Shown here one piece after another: positions 28,070 through 35,832 of a stretch of DNA of 47,947 bases (position 1 is its first letter; each line of letters opens with the position of its first letter). The DNA is taken from assembly GCA_028282905.1 (NCBI GenBank), contig JANQGW010000113.1, positions 1-47,947 of the forward strand, read 5' to 3'. The translations under genes were made by a program, and so were the position numbers. The notes under the pieces are model-generated. The model was not told the DNA's origin. It did no database searches and saw nothing but the letters and a program-made list of their open reading frames with translations. The stretch is from Sedimentisphaerales bacterium. Lineage in GTDB: Bacteria; Planctomycetota; Phycisphaerae; Sedimentisphaerales; Anaerohalosphaeraceae.

Positions 28070-28097
28070 TTGTGGTATCGGTTTATGCAGGTATAAT
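28070..28097 (+). promoter_or_regulatory. Promoter giving a leaderless DUF456 mRNA
   Basis: TTGTGG (28070-28075) and TATAAT (28092-28097) are spaced 16 bp. The start codon is only 6 bp beyond the -10, so transcription would begin at or very near the ATG at 28104 with no room for a Shine-Dalgarno. Confidence 0.6.
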
Positions 28098-28103
28098 AGC
28101 GGG

Positions 28104-28619
28104 ATGATTTATGTTTATTTGGTTTTGTTGATTTTACTGAATGCCTGCTGGCTGGTGATGGTTTTGTTTACGCTGCCGGGAAATTGGTTGATGGTCTTGG
28201 GAACGTGTGCGTTCGCGTGGTGGCAATGGGACCGGGGTGTGTTCGGCTGGGGGGTTTTGGCGACGATTACGATTTTGGCGTTGATTGCCGAGTTAATTGA
28301 GTTTTTCGCGGGTGCCGGGGGAGCGAAAAAGGCCGGGGCCGGCTGGTGGGGAGCACTTGCGGCTATCGGCGGTGCGATTCTTGGGGCGATTGTCGGCACA
28401 GGTGTGATTCCCGTCCCCATTTTCGGGACACTTTTGGGGGCTTGTTTCGGAGCGGGATTTTGCACGTGGGCAGTCGAGCGGGCCTGCGGGAAAGCGCATG
28501 AAGATTCCGTGCAGTCCGGTGTCGGGGCCGGGACCGGGGTATTGATTGGTACGCTGAGTAAATTCATCATCGGCTGTATCATCTGGCTGGTGATCACGAT
28601 TGCCGCGTTCTGGCCGTAA
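28104..28619 (+). CDS. DUF456 membrane protein
   Basis: The 171-residue product has 4-5 hydrophobic helices, beginning MIYVYLVLLILLNACWLVMV with LFTLPGNWLMVLGTC, the DUF456 signature. The glycine-rich central segment AAIGGAILGAIVGTGVIPVP-IFGT is also typical of that family. Function unknown; inner-membrane location is predicted. The start is set by a TATAAT box 6 bp upstream, implying a leaderless transcript. It is followed closely by the pseudouridine synthase gene, which has its own promoter. Confidence 0.85.
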   Translation: MIYVYLVLLILLNACWLVMVLFTLPGNWLMVLGTCAFAWWQWDRGVFGWGVLATITILALIAELIEFFAGAGGAKKAGAGWWGALAAIGGAILGAIVGTGVIPVPIFGTLLGACFGAGFCTWAVERACGKAHEDSVQSGVGAGTGVLIGTLSKFIIGCIIWLVITIAAFWP

Positions 28620-28633
28620 TCGATGCTTTTGGC

Positions 28634-28661
28634 TTTCAAAATCTCTCAAAATCACTATAAT
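28634..28661 (+). promoter_or_regulatory. Promoter giving a leaderless rluA-family mRNA
   Basis: TTTCAA (28634-28639) and TATAAT (28656-28661) are spaced 16 bp. The ATG at 28668 again starts 6 bp beyond the -10, the same arrangement as the preceding gene. Confidence 0.6.
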
Positions 28662-28667
28662 TCGCAC

Positions 28668-29507
28668 ATGGCTAAACAAAAAATCGACATCCTGTTTGAA
28701 AGCGACGACATCCTCGTCATCAATAAGCCTACCGGCGTTTCGGTCACGGCTGACCGCGGCGGAGCGGCTGATATTTTACAGCTTTTGAACGGCCAGATCA
28801 GCGTCTCCGAGCCGCTGCGGCTGATTCACCGGCTGGACAAGGAAACCTCCGGTGTGATGCTGCTGGGCAAGCACAAAGCCGCCCAGAGCCGCTACAGCAG
28901 CCTGTTTGAAAAACGACAGATTCAAAAGCTGTACCTTGCGATTGTTCAGGGGCCGCTGGCGTATCCGGGCGGTTCTATAAAAGACCCAATTGCGCGCAGT
29001 CAGCGTAATCCGCGGGCAATGCACATTCATCCACGTCTCGGCAAGCCCGCTCATACGGTCTGGAAGCAATTAGCCGACTTTGGTATGCTGGCGCTGGTCG
29101 CGGCCCAGACAATCACCGGCAGGACGCACCAGATTCGTATTCATTTTTCGCATCGGGGCATGCCGCTGGCGATTGACTCGATGTACGGGGCCTCGCAGCC
29201 GCTGATGCTGTCGTCTTTCAAAAACGGCTACCGACCAAAGCGTGACCGGGATGAGTCGCCAATGATCAGCCGCTTAACGCTGCACGCGTATCAGCTAACT
29301 GTACCACTGGGCAATGAAGCAGAGCCGGAAATGAAGACGTTTGTCGCAGGGCTGGATAAGAAATTCGCGGCGGCGGTCAAGCTGCTGACCAAACATACCG
29401 CCAACATGGCCGAGGGATTTATTGATGAGGCAGATTTTGAAAAGATCCTCAACGCCCTGCCGCTGACGTATCCATATACCCTCGAATCGGAGGAAACACA
29501 ACCGTGA
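28668..29507 (+). CDS. RluA-family pseudouridine synthase
   Basis: The start at 28668 (MAKQKIDILFESDDILVINK) gives 279 residues. It has KPTGVSV, the catalytic-Asp motif IHRLDKETSGVMLLGKHKAA, a middle segment RQIQKLYLAIVQGP and ITGRTHQIRIHFSHRGMPLA. These are the RluA/RluC/RluD motifs I-III; the Asp of HRLDKETSG is the catalytic residue. It isomerises uridines in rRNA or tRNA. No S4 domain precedes it, so it resembles RluA/TruC more than RluC/D. It overlaps hpt by 4 bp and is translationally coupled to it. Confidence 0.92.
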   Translation: MAKQKIDILFESDDILVINKPTGVSVTADRGGAADILQLLNGQISVSEPLRLIHRLDKETSGVMLLGKHKAAQSRYSSLFEKRQIQKLYLAIVQGPLAYPGGSIKDPIARSQRNPRAMHIHPRLGKPAHTVWKQLADFGMLALVAAQTITGRTHQIRIHFSHRGMPLAIDSMYGASQPLMLSSFKNGYRPKRDRDESPMISRLTLHAYQLTVPLGNEAEPEMKTFVAGLDKKFAAAVKLLTKHTANMAEGFIDEADFEKILNALPLTYPYTLESEETQP

Positions 29508-30049
29508 CCGTGGTATATGACCGCATTCTTATCAGCACCGAACAGTTGCAGCAGGTTATTGGCGAGATGGCCCGACGGGTTAATGCCGCATATGCGGAGA
29601 AAGAAGACTGTCTGGCGCTGGTGATTCTCGAAGGAGCGAAATATTTTGCCGAGGACTTACTGAAGAAGATTGATTTTCCGCTGGACGTGGAATTCATGAA
29701 GGCCTCCAGCTATTTAGGCACGCAATCGTCCGGGACGGTCAACCTTGAAAACGCTGACGCCCTGCCGGCAAAAATCGCCGGTAAAAACGTACTGATTATC
29801 GACGACATTTATGATACCGGGCGAACGCTTTCAAAGCTGCTGAACTGGGTCGAGGGCTGTGGTGCGGCAGATGTTAAAACCTGTATTCTGCTGGAAAAGG
29901 AAATCGCCCACGATGTTTCCATTGACATCGACTTTCTCGGCACATCGGTTGAAGATGCCTTTGTCATCGGTTACGGACTGGACTATAACCATCAGTACCG
30001 GGAGCTGCCGTTTATCGCCGAATTAGCCGCCGAGCATATCCAGAAGTGA
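29504..30049 (+). CDS. hpt: Hypoxanthine phosphoribosyltransferase
   Basis: The GTG start at 29504, in GTGA overlapping the previous stop, follows GAGGAAA; the product has 181 residues. The PRPP loop is NVLIIDDIYDTGRTLSKLLN, and the segment VEFMKASSYLGTQSSG is the family flexible loop. The N-terminal LVILEGAKYFAEDLL and the late EDAFVIGYGLDYNHQYRELP purine-binding end are standard for bacterial Hpt. It salvages hypoxanthine (and guanine) to IMP (GMP) in the cytoplasm. The coupling with an RNA-modifying enzyme has no clear metabolic reason. Confidence 0.95.
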   Translation: MTVVYDRILISTEQLQQVIGEMARRVNAAYAEKEDCLALVILEGAKYFAEDLLKKIDFPLDVEFMKASSYLGTQSSGTVNLENADALPAKIAGKNVLIIDDIYDTGRTLSKLLNWVEGCGAADVKTCILLEKEIAHDVSIDIDFLGTSVEDAFVIGYGLDYNHQYRELPFIAELAAEHIQK

Positions 30050-30283
30050 TTACCGGAGTGGAATATCACCGCCAAAGATTAAAATTATCAGAATCGCATC
30101 CATCAGTGCCTGCACACCGATAAATACATAAGGTGATATCCCGCAGAAATAAAGTGCCATTCCAAACGTGAACCAGAGAGCAATCCAAAAAAGAATTCCT
30201 TTCCAGCCCAGATCACTTCTTCCGATGAAAAGTAGAACCCAGAACGCTATAAATGGAATTGACATGCCAAATTGGGACGTCAC
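30050..30283 (-). CDS. Small membrane protein coupled to the M48 lipoprotein
   Basis: This 77-residue ORF starts with GTG at 30283, overlapping the M48 stop (GTGA); ATG 30265 is an alternative. It is almost entirely hydrophobic, with three helices (MSIPFIAFWVLLFIGR; GILFWIALWFTFGMALYFCG; VQALMDAILIILIFGGD). It is convergent with hpt, and their stops abut. No family is recognised. Coupling to the protease gene suggests it accompanies that lipoprotein. Confidence 0.6.
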   Translation of the reverse strand: MTSQFGMSIPFIAFWVLLFIGRSDLGWKGILFWIALWFTFGMALYFCGISPYVFIGVQALMDAILIILIFGGDIPLR

Positions 30284-31143
30284 AGGCCGTACACTCCCAA
30301 GCGGCCTTCTTCGGATTGTGATTGGCTGCGATTATAATACTGCATTGCTTCGGGCATATAATTGCGAATGTTCTGGATGCGTGATTCACTGGCCGGGTGG
30401 GTGCTGAGGAATTCGGGGATTTTGCCGCCCTCTTTGTCGGCAGCCATTCGCTGCCAGAAACCGACGGCCTCCTGCGGATTATAGCCGGCCATGGCCATGA
30501 AAATCATGCCGAGCCGGTCAGCCTCTTTTTCGTGTGTGCGGCTGTACGGCAGCAGAACCGCGACCGAGGTGCCGACACCGTAGGCTGCCAAAAACAGGGT
30601 TCGTGTTTCAGAGGATTGCTCGTCCAACGCCGCGTCCAATGCCACCCCTCCGGCGGCAGCCATCAAACCCTGGCTCATCCGCTCGGATCCGTGTTTGGCG
30701 ATAGCGTGGGCGATTTCATGGCCCATGACGACCGCCAGACCGGCGTCATTCTGTGCGACTTCGAGAATGCCGGTATAGATAACGACTTTGCCGCCGGGCA
30801 TAGCCCAGGCATTCTTTTCCTTGCTTTCTATGAGATTGAATTCCCACTTATATTTCGCGATTTGGTCCGTCTGGCCGATACTGCGCATATATCGCTCGAC
30901 GGAATCGGCAATACTGCGGCCGACCCGCTGGACCATTGCCGTTTTTGACGCATCAGTACTGAGTTTGTTATCCGGGCTTTTCAGGAATGAGTTATATTCC
31001 TGAACCGCCATCGAATTGATAAACGAATCCGGCACAACATTCAACTGCTTGCGGCCGGTGATCGGCACACTGGTGCAGCCGGAAAGGATAAATATCATCA
31101 GACATGCTAAAACCAAAACGCTTCGCTGGATCAGTGATTTCAT
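30280..31143 (-). CDS. M48-family metallopeptidase lipoprotein (LoiP/YggG-like)
   Basis: This 287-residue protein has lipobox ILSGC (Cys23) after MKSLIQRSVLVLACLMIFIL; AGGAG precedes the start. The zinc motif VVMGHEIAHAIAKHGSERMS gives HExxH around residue 140, with the third ligand Glu in RTHEKEADRLGMIFMAMAGY. FLSTHPASESRIQNI is the typical C-terminal motif. It resembles the outer-membrane-associated M48 lipoproteins that degrade misfolded envelope proteins. It overlaps the downstream membrane ORF. Confidence 0.93.
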   Translation of the reverse strand: MKSLIQRSVLVLACLMIFILSGCTSVPITGRKQLNVVPDSFINSMAVQEYNSFLKSPDNKLSTDASKTAMVQRVGRSIADSVERYMRSIGQTDQIAKYKWEFNLIESKEKNAWAMPGGKVVIYTGILEVAQNDAGLAVVMGHEIAHAIAKHGSERMSQGLMAAAGGVALDAALDEQSSETRTLFLAAYGVGTSVAVLLPYSRTHEKEADRLGMIFMAMAGYNPQEAVGFWQRMAADKEGGKIPEFLSTHPASESRIQNIRNYMPEAMQYYNRSQSQSEEGRLGVYGL

Positions 31144-31274
31144 TTTTATACTCCTGTCTTAAATTCTGCATACTGCGGCCATTGCACAGACGAAAAACTA
31201 TTTCCAACAAGTTACATCTATATTTTATACGTTTCAGGGCCTTGATGTAAAGAATAAACTTTTTTGGAAGAAAA

Positions 31275-31634
31275 CTAATTGAGATAAACATAGTACACTG
31301 TAATTACAGTAACTTGCAGGAGGATAATAGTGATAAAAATGGCTTTGAAGGGTTGTTTTCGGGTTTTGTGGCGGAAAGTTAGCTGGCCGGTCAGTGCAGC
31401 GGGAGTGCCGCCGCCGGCGGCGAGCAGGTGGAGGATGATTTCGGGCACGCGCCCGCCCTGCCTTGTCGACCGGTGTTTGTCGAAGCCGTAGATTAGAAAA
31501 GTCAGTATATTCAGGCTGATCAGATAGGCATAAACAAGAGGAATTTGGAGGTAATAGGCTGCGGCGAATGTGCCTGCGGCGATCAAGGTGATTGCTACCA
31601 AGAGAAAAATTTGTTTCGGGTTATGTTTTGCCAT
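31275..31634 (-). CDS. DUF1294 membrane protein
   Basis: This 119-residue protein has helices at the N-terminus (IFLLVAITLIAAGTFAAAYY; LVYAYLISLNILTFLIYGFD) followed by DKHRSTRQGGRVPEIILHLL, AAGGGTPAALTGQLTFRHKT and a last helix. The YGFDKxxA/S..G.RVPE...H..A..GG..G...G....RHKT pattern is DUF1294. Function unknown, inner membrane predicted. No Shine-Dalgarno is visible. Confidence 0.85.
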   Translation of the reverse strand: MAKHNPKQIFLLVAITLIAAGTFAAAYYLQIPLVYAYLISLNILTFLIYGFDKHRSTRQGGRVPEIILHLLAAGGGTPAALTGQLTFRHKTRKQPFKAIFITIILLQVTVITVYYVYLN

Positions 31635-31780
31635 TTGGGCATGTTAGCATAGAGCAATCCATTTATCAAGGAACCGCTGCGCGGACTATTTAAACAGATT
31701 CCTCGGCTGCGATCGGAATGACCATATGTTGGGTGAGATGACAATGTGTTGCCTGGGATGACAATGCTACTTATTGCTAT

Positions 31781-32512
31781 CTAATTGCAGTTGCCGGTGA
31801 TGGAATTGCAAGCCATCCAGTTTTCAGTCAGTTCTGCCAAATCCGCCAGATCGACATCGCAGTCGCCGTCGATATCGCCGAGCATTTTTTCGCCGCAAAC
31901 AGGGGCATTCAGTGTCACTGTCGCGTTTTGAATGATCACGTCATTGACCGGCACATCGGTCATGCCGCCTTCTGCGGCTGTTGTCAGTGCGGCAATTGCA
32001 TCAACCACGTCTAAACCGCTGACCACCCGACCGAACACACAATAGCCGTATTTACTGTAGGCATTATTGCTGCCGTCATAGACAACCGGGGCATAATTTA
32101 GAAACGCGTTATCCACATGATTGATAAAGAACTCTGACGTTGCTGAGTGCGGGTGCGGCGTGCGGGCCATTGCAATGGTGCCTCGAAGATGGCTCAGGCC
32201 GTTTGAGCTTTCATTGACAATCGGATCGCCGGGTGTTTTTTTGACCAGATTGGTATCGAATCCGCCACCTTGAACCATAAATCCCGGAATCACGCGATGG
32301 AAGGTCAGGCCGTTGTAGAAGCCGGACTGGACGTAACTGATGAAATTTTCGACAGTGATGGGAGCCTCGTCGTGATACAGTTCCAAGACAATATCGCCGG
32401 TAACTGCCCCGGTAATATGCAGGGTGACCTGCGGATTAGCCGCGGCTGAAACGGCAGAAAGCATAGACAGCATACCTACGATGAGCCAACCAAGGGAATT
32501 TCTCATTTTCAT
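31781..32512 (-). CDS. Secreted cyclophilin-type peptidyl-prolyl isomerase with dockerin-like tail
   Basis: The start at 32512 (MKMRNSLGWLIVGMLSMLSA) gives 243 residues with a signal peptide. The cyclophilin fold follows: IVLELYHDEAPITVENFISY, then YNGLTFHRVIPGFMVQGGGF (catalytic FHR), IAMARTPHPHSATSEFFINH and the YCVFGRVVSGLDVVDAIAAL end. The C-terminal 45 residues hold CGEKMLGDIDGDCDVDLADL, a single EF-hand-like dockerin half found on many planctomycete secreted proteins. It catalyses proline isomerisation of exported proteins; the tail may mediate attachment or calcium binding. It is divergent from ssrA. Confidence 0.92.
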   Translation of the reverse strand: MKMRNSLGWLIVGMLSMLSAVSAAANPQVTLHITGAVTGDIVLELYHDEAPITVENFISYVQSGFYNGLTFHRVIPGFMVQGGGFDTNLVKKTPGDPIVNESSNGLSHLRGTIAMARTPHPHSATSEFFINHVDNAFLNYAPVVYDGSNNAYSKYGYCVFGRVVSGLDVVDAIAALTTAAEGGMTDVPVNDVIIQNATVTLNAPVCGEKMLGDIDGDCDVDLADLAELTENWMACNSITGNCN

Positions 32513-32543
32513 CATCCACCCAAAAGTTACAATTGAATTTAGA

Positions 32544-32572
32544 ATTGTAGCAAAAATGAGTCTAAAAATCAA
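32544..32572 (-). promoter_or_regulatory. Promoter of the cyclophilin gene
   Basis: On the minus strand TTGATT (32572-32567) and TACAAT (32549-32544) are spaced 17 bp, about 32 bp before the start. Confidence 0.55.
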
Positions 32573-32602
32573 GAAAATTCGGGTTTGGAGCCTCTTGAAG
32601 CG

Positions 32603-32631
32603 TTGCAAACTGACCGAAAACGGGGTATAAT
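32603..32631 (+). promoter_or_regulatory. Promoter of ssrA
   Basis: TTGCAA (32603-32608) and a consensus TATAAT (32626-32631) are spaced 17 bp. The mature tmRNA 5' end is 22 bp beyond the -10. Confidence 0.8.
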
Positions 32632-32652
32632 GAGGGTGTTCTTTTGCAATTC

Positions 32653-32999
32653 GGGGGCGACTGGCTTCGACCGGACAGGTAGATGGTCAGGCGGCATGTC
32701 CAGGATAACGGTTGGCCTGGTAAAAAATCCGTTACAATTTTTAACTGGCACTAACCAGTATAAACTGGCTGCATAAGACAGCCCGTCCTGTGAGACTTCT
32801 TCCTGCGGGTTTCACAAGGGCGCCGAAAGCGGGATAGTTTGTCGGTGTGTTCGCGGCCGATAAGCGAAACTGAGTGAACTAGCGAAAGCAACAGCCTGTC
32901 GTTTGGCGATTGCTCGGGCGAATCCTAAACAAGCGACTATGCATGTAGATGCCTGGTTTGAAATGTCACGGGACGCGGGTTCGACTCCCGCCGCCTCCA
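32653..32999 (+). ncRNA. ssrA: Transfer-messenger RNA (tmRNA)
   Basis: The 5' GGGGGCGACTGGCTTCGACC and 3' GGGTTCGACTCCCGCCGCC form the tRNA-like domain. Acceptor GGGGGCG pairs with CGCCTCC, with the G3-U70 wobble needed for alanylation. The CCA end is not encoded. An internal ORF ending CTGGCTGCATAA (about 32764-32777) gives a tag ending YKLAA; if the resume codon is GGC, the tag is A-GTNQYKLAA (inferred). Its last 19 bp are the attachment core of island 2. Confidence 0.97.
32981..32999. other. Left attachment repeat of island 2 (3' end of ssrA)
   Basis: 19 bp identical to 47564-47582; it restores the 3' end of tmRNA. Confidence 0.92.
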
Positions 33000-33089
33000 T
33001 TTAAGTCCTTATATAATAAGGGCTTAAATGATTTTAATGCAGTAGAAAAAAGTTGTAAATTTAGTACAAATAATTGCCGATATGGCCAG

Positions 33090-33971
33090 ATGGTTACTTT
33101 TTTCAAGGATGTACTCGTATCCAGAAATTATAAGGAAGCGAGTACTAAGGCTATTATTCAGCATGTTCGGCACTTTTTGAAGTGGGTAGAAAACGGGGAT
33201 ATAGAGGAAATTAGCTTCGGTGACGTTGAGAAGTATATCGTTTTTTTAAGCAAATCCGGAAGATGCGAAAAAACAATTCAAAACAGATTATCATCAATAA
33301 AAGGCTATTTTGATTTCCTAACTCTGCACGGTCATATAGACAGAAATCCTGTGCAGATCGTCCGTCGTTTGAAATTACCGGATACGATGCCGGTCTATCT
33401 ACCCAATAATGAAATCGAGATTCTTTTGGACTTGGCCAAGATGATCGACATTTATAATGAAATCATGATCGCACTCAACACTGGATTGAGAATGAACGAA
33501 CTGCGGCATCTGAGATGGAAAGATGTTGACTTTAAGAATCGGCAGCTAATTGTACATGGTGAATATGCCAAAGGGAAACGGCCACGAACTGTACCAATCA
33601 ATCAAAAAGCATTATCAGCTTTTGAAGATCAATACAGACTCTACAAAAGCTATCAATGGGTTTTTCCAGGCGGTCAAGGCGGCAAAGGTAATAAAAACAA
33701 ATGGACAAGAAATACAATGCGGTCATATAACTGGTGGTTGCGATATTCGCTTGACCCGATCAGGGAACAAATACCGACTATTGCCAGTTTACCGAAAGGT
33801 AACACTTGCAGAGGTTGGCATATATTGCGTCATACATTCGCGACCAAGCTGGCCAGAGCAGGCGTTGACCTGATCAAAATTAAAGAATGGATGGGACACA
33901 GGAGCATCAATACGACGATGCGGTATATCCATCTGCAAAACCAATATGATGAAGCGATTGAATTAATTTAA
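33090..33971 (+). CDS. int: Tyrosine integrase of island 2 (integrated-state reading)
   Basis: The frame is open from inside ssrA. The first start within the island is ATG 33090 (MVTFFKDVLVSRNYKEASTK), giving 293 residues. It has a SAM-like N-terminal domain and catalytic residues Arg (about 135, NTGLRMNELRHLRW), Lys (AKGKRPRTV), HxxR (WHILRHTFATKLARAG), His (WMGHRS) and Tyr (about 279, MRYIHL), a full RKHRHY set. The frame passes through the attachment core in phase with an ORF at the other end of the island starting at 47532 with AGGAG. The circular form would therefore encode a 340-residue protein with a proper start. In the integrated state it may be transcribed from the ssrA promoter. 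Confidence 0.92.
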   Translation: MVTFFKDVLVSRNYKEASTKAIIQHVRHFLKWVENGDIEEISFGDVEKYIVFLSKSGRCEKTIQNRLSSIKGYFDFLTLHGHIDRNPVQIVRRLKLPDTMPVYLPNNEIEILLDLAKMIDIYNEIMIALNTGLRMNELRHLRWKDVDFKNRQLIVHGEYAKGKRPRTVPINQKALSAFEDQYRLYKSYQWVFPGGQGGKGNKNKWTRNTMRSYNWWLRYSLDPIREQIPTIASLPKGNTCRGWHILRHTFATKLARAGVDLIKIKEWMGHRSINTTMRYIHLQNQYDEAIELI

Positions 33972-33980
33972 GGAAGGATA

Positions 33981-34496
33981 ATGATAAAACTGTTTTTAAT
34001 TGCAGGGGCTATTTTTCTTGCTGGCTTTATTTTAAATACACTCAATAAATCAATTAATAATACGGCCTCAAGAAAAGAAAACTATTTCATCAGAAAATAC
34101 TTTCTATCTATCTCAGAGCAATCATTCTACTTAACACTTAAACATATCCTATCTGAGGAATACGACATCTTCCCTAAGCCAAGGATGATTGATGTTATTG
34201 GAGCGAATAAACATGGAAAACCGCGAGTCATTCAAAAGCATATTGATTTTGTTATAACCCGAAAGAACCATCCTATACTTGCAATTGAACTTGACGACTC
34301 AAGCCATAACAGCCCCTATAGGAAAAAGCAAGACAAAGCCAAAAATGATATATTTGAGGCAGCAAATTTCCCCTATATACGAATATCGGCTCAAAAATAT
34401 TATAATACTAATGAACTGAAAAAAAGAATAGAAGCAAGTTTGAATGAACATAATAGAATCGATAACATACAACACCCTGTATCCAAAACATGCTAA
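33981..34496 (+). CDS. DUF2726 nuclease-like membrane-anchored protein
   Basis: This 171-residue protein has an N-terminal membrane helix (MIKLFLIAGAIFLAGFIL) and a DUF2726 domain: SEQSFYLTLKHILSEEYDIF, then IDFVITRKNHPILAIELDDS, SHNSPYRKKQDKAKNDIFEA and NFPYIRISAQKYY. The ID...ELDD...QDK.K pattern resembles PD-(D/E)xK nucleases. It starts 9 bp after int with AAGGA and is probably co-transcribed. It might degrade incoming DNA or act on phage DNA at the membrane; neither is shown. Confidence 0.8.
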   Translation: MIKLFLIAGAIFLAGFILNTLNKSINNTASRKENYFIRKYFLSISEQSFYLTLKHILSEEYDIFPKPRMIDVIGANKHGKPRVIQKHIDFVITRKNHPILAIELDDSSHNSPYRKKQDKAKNDIFEAANFPYIRISAQKYYNTNELKKRIEASLNEHNRIDNIQHPVSKTC

Positions 34497-34532
34497 ATTT
34501 CAACAAATAATAAAGCACATAAATATTTACAG

Positions 34533-35000
34533 CTAATCGCTGGTCTGTTTTTTTACTTTCTCCCGCTTCTCTTTTAACCGTGCAATATTTTCAACAGTTG
34601 TCACACCCACCATTTCAATAACTGCGACTATGATTATAAATACTTTGAAGGAGAAGCCCCAATAATATGCCGCTATTATCAAGCCATGCAGGAATACACA
34701 TGTAATAACACAACTCATCATAAATTCCCTTTTAGCCCTATCATCTTGAAAGACCGTTTCATCATACTTGATAACTCTATTAAACAAATCATTCACCAAC
34801 ATAAGATTAATAAATACCACGGGCGCAGTTAAAGATATTGCAAACGCGAAAAGCTTAGCAGTTTCAAGTTCTTGGAATAACGATGGTTTGTATAGATACA
34901 ATAATAAATACCCTGGCGAAAATATCGCAAGAAATGCACACGATATATATGTATAGTTCTTTACTGAAAGCTTCTTACAAGACTCAAGAAGATTTGTCAT
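34533..35000 (-). CDS. Four-helix membrane protein, unknown
   Basis: The ATG at 35000 (MTNLLESCKKLSVKNYTYIS) is preferred because AAGGAG lies 7 bp upstream; the open frame extends to 35021. The 155-residue product has four hydrophobic helices (about 19-40, 50-70, 96-116, 119-139) and a basic coiled tail RLKEKREKVKKQTSD. Convergent with the DUF2726 gene. It may be a superinfection-exclusion or accessory protein, but I recognise no family. Confidence 0.65.
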   Translation of the reverse strand: MTNLLESCKKLSVKNYTYISCAFLAIFSPGYLLLYLYKPSLFQELETAKLFAFAISLTAPVVFINLMLVNDLFNRVIKYDETVFQDDRAKREFMMSCVITCVFLHGLIIAAYYWGFSFKVFIIIVAVIEMVGVTTVENIARLKEKREKVKKQTSD

Positions 35001-35123
35001 GTCATACTCCTTAATAGACATTTATTTTGCATGAACATATCTTAAACACACCTTACAGTCAATGAAAATCAACACATATACTGTAAAAAGTAAGCTCCAA
35101 ACTGTCGGACAATGTAACAAGAT

Positions 35124-35280
35124 GGGCTTTCGTTCAAAGCCCGTCAGCTCTGTCGCATCGGCAGCGTCTCTTCGCCCGAAAAACAAACTGTTCGGATGCG
35201 TAAGAGGCTGTAAGGGCTGGACCGGTCAGTTGCAGAGTGAAAGTTGAGATCCTGCCTTTTGAGTACAGTATCCAAAAGGC
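35124..35280. other. Non-coding stretch with two hairpins
   Basis: GGGCTTT-CGTTC-AAAGCCC (35124-35142) and GCCTTTTG/CAAAAGGC (35254-35261 with 35273-35280) are perfect stems between genes ending at 35294 and starting at 35000. Neither is followed by a clear T run. Confidence 0.5.
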
Positions 35281-35293
35281 CATATAGTGGCAA

Positions 35294-35818
35294 TTACAAT
35301 TCATCTGATTTGTCGTTTTCATTGCGCCCCGACTCACTGTCCGCAAATTCCAAATCTGCCAAATCCTCGGTCATGTCCCATAGCAATTTGATTGGAACAC
35401 TTTTATTATAATTTTCATTATAACTATCCACATCAGTTTTTAGTTGTTTGCAATCCATTACAATACCCTGCCTTCTCTGCTGTGAACATGCCTGCATCTC
35501 GGGTCGTGTTGCAGTTTCAATATCATGCCATAGAACTTTTTGTTTGGGTTTTCCATCTACTATTTCTATTGTTTTTTGCGCATGCTTTTTTCTGACTCTC
35601 CTACCTTGTGGATCTTGAAAATATTCTTCCCGTAATGCCTCTCGAAGTTCTTGTTTAAGTATTTCTATTTGTTTTTTTACGCGAGGTTGCCAGTGCTTGT
35701 TACGTAACATCCATGCTGCGGCTTCATCTAGGTTGACAGAATCAATAACGTTTTCTGTGCGATACTGCTCTACTAATTCTTGGAGTGCCTGTTTTTTAGA
35801 TTTTTTGAATTTCATCAT
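35294..35818 (-). CDS. Unknown charged protein, third gene of the higBA operon
   Basis: The start at 35818 (MMKFKKSKKQALQELVEQYR) is chosen because AGGATGAG precedes it, giving 174 residues. It is very hydrophilic and helical, with LDEAAAWMLRNKHWQPRVKK QI-type basic segments and an acidic tail rich in D and E. No domain is recognised. It begins 14 bp after the HigA stop, so it is likely co-expressed with the toxin-antitoxin pair and may be an extra antitoxin or regulator. Confidence 0.65.
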   Translation of the reverse strand: MMKFKKSKKQALQELVEQYRTENVIDSVNLDEAAAWMLRNKHWQPRVKKQIEILKQELREALREEYFQDPQGRRVRKKHAQKTIEIVDGKPKQKVLWHDIETATRPEMQACSQQRRQGIVMDCKQLKTDVDSYNENYNKSVPIKLLWDMTEDLADLEFADSESGRNENDKSDEL

Positions 35819-35832
35819 AATACTCATCCTTA

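Noticed and set aside
28062..28103. Upstream TTG start for the DUF456 gene
   Set aside because: It would place the start codon upstream of the -10 box TATAAT; the ATG at 28104 fits a leaderless transcript and the family N-terminus.
32949..33089. N-terminal extension of the island 2 integrase through ssrA
   Set aside because: The first codons are the tRNA-like domain of tmRNA. The frame is real only because the attachment core is shared with the true 5' end at 47532.
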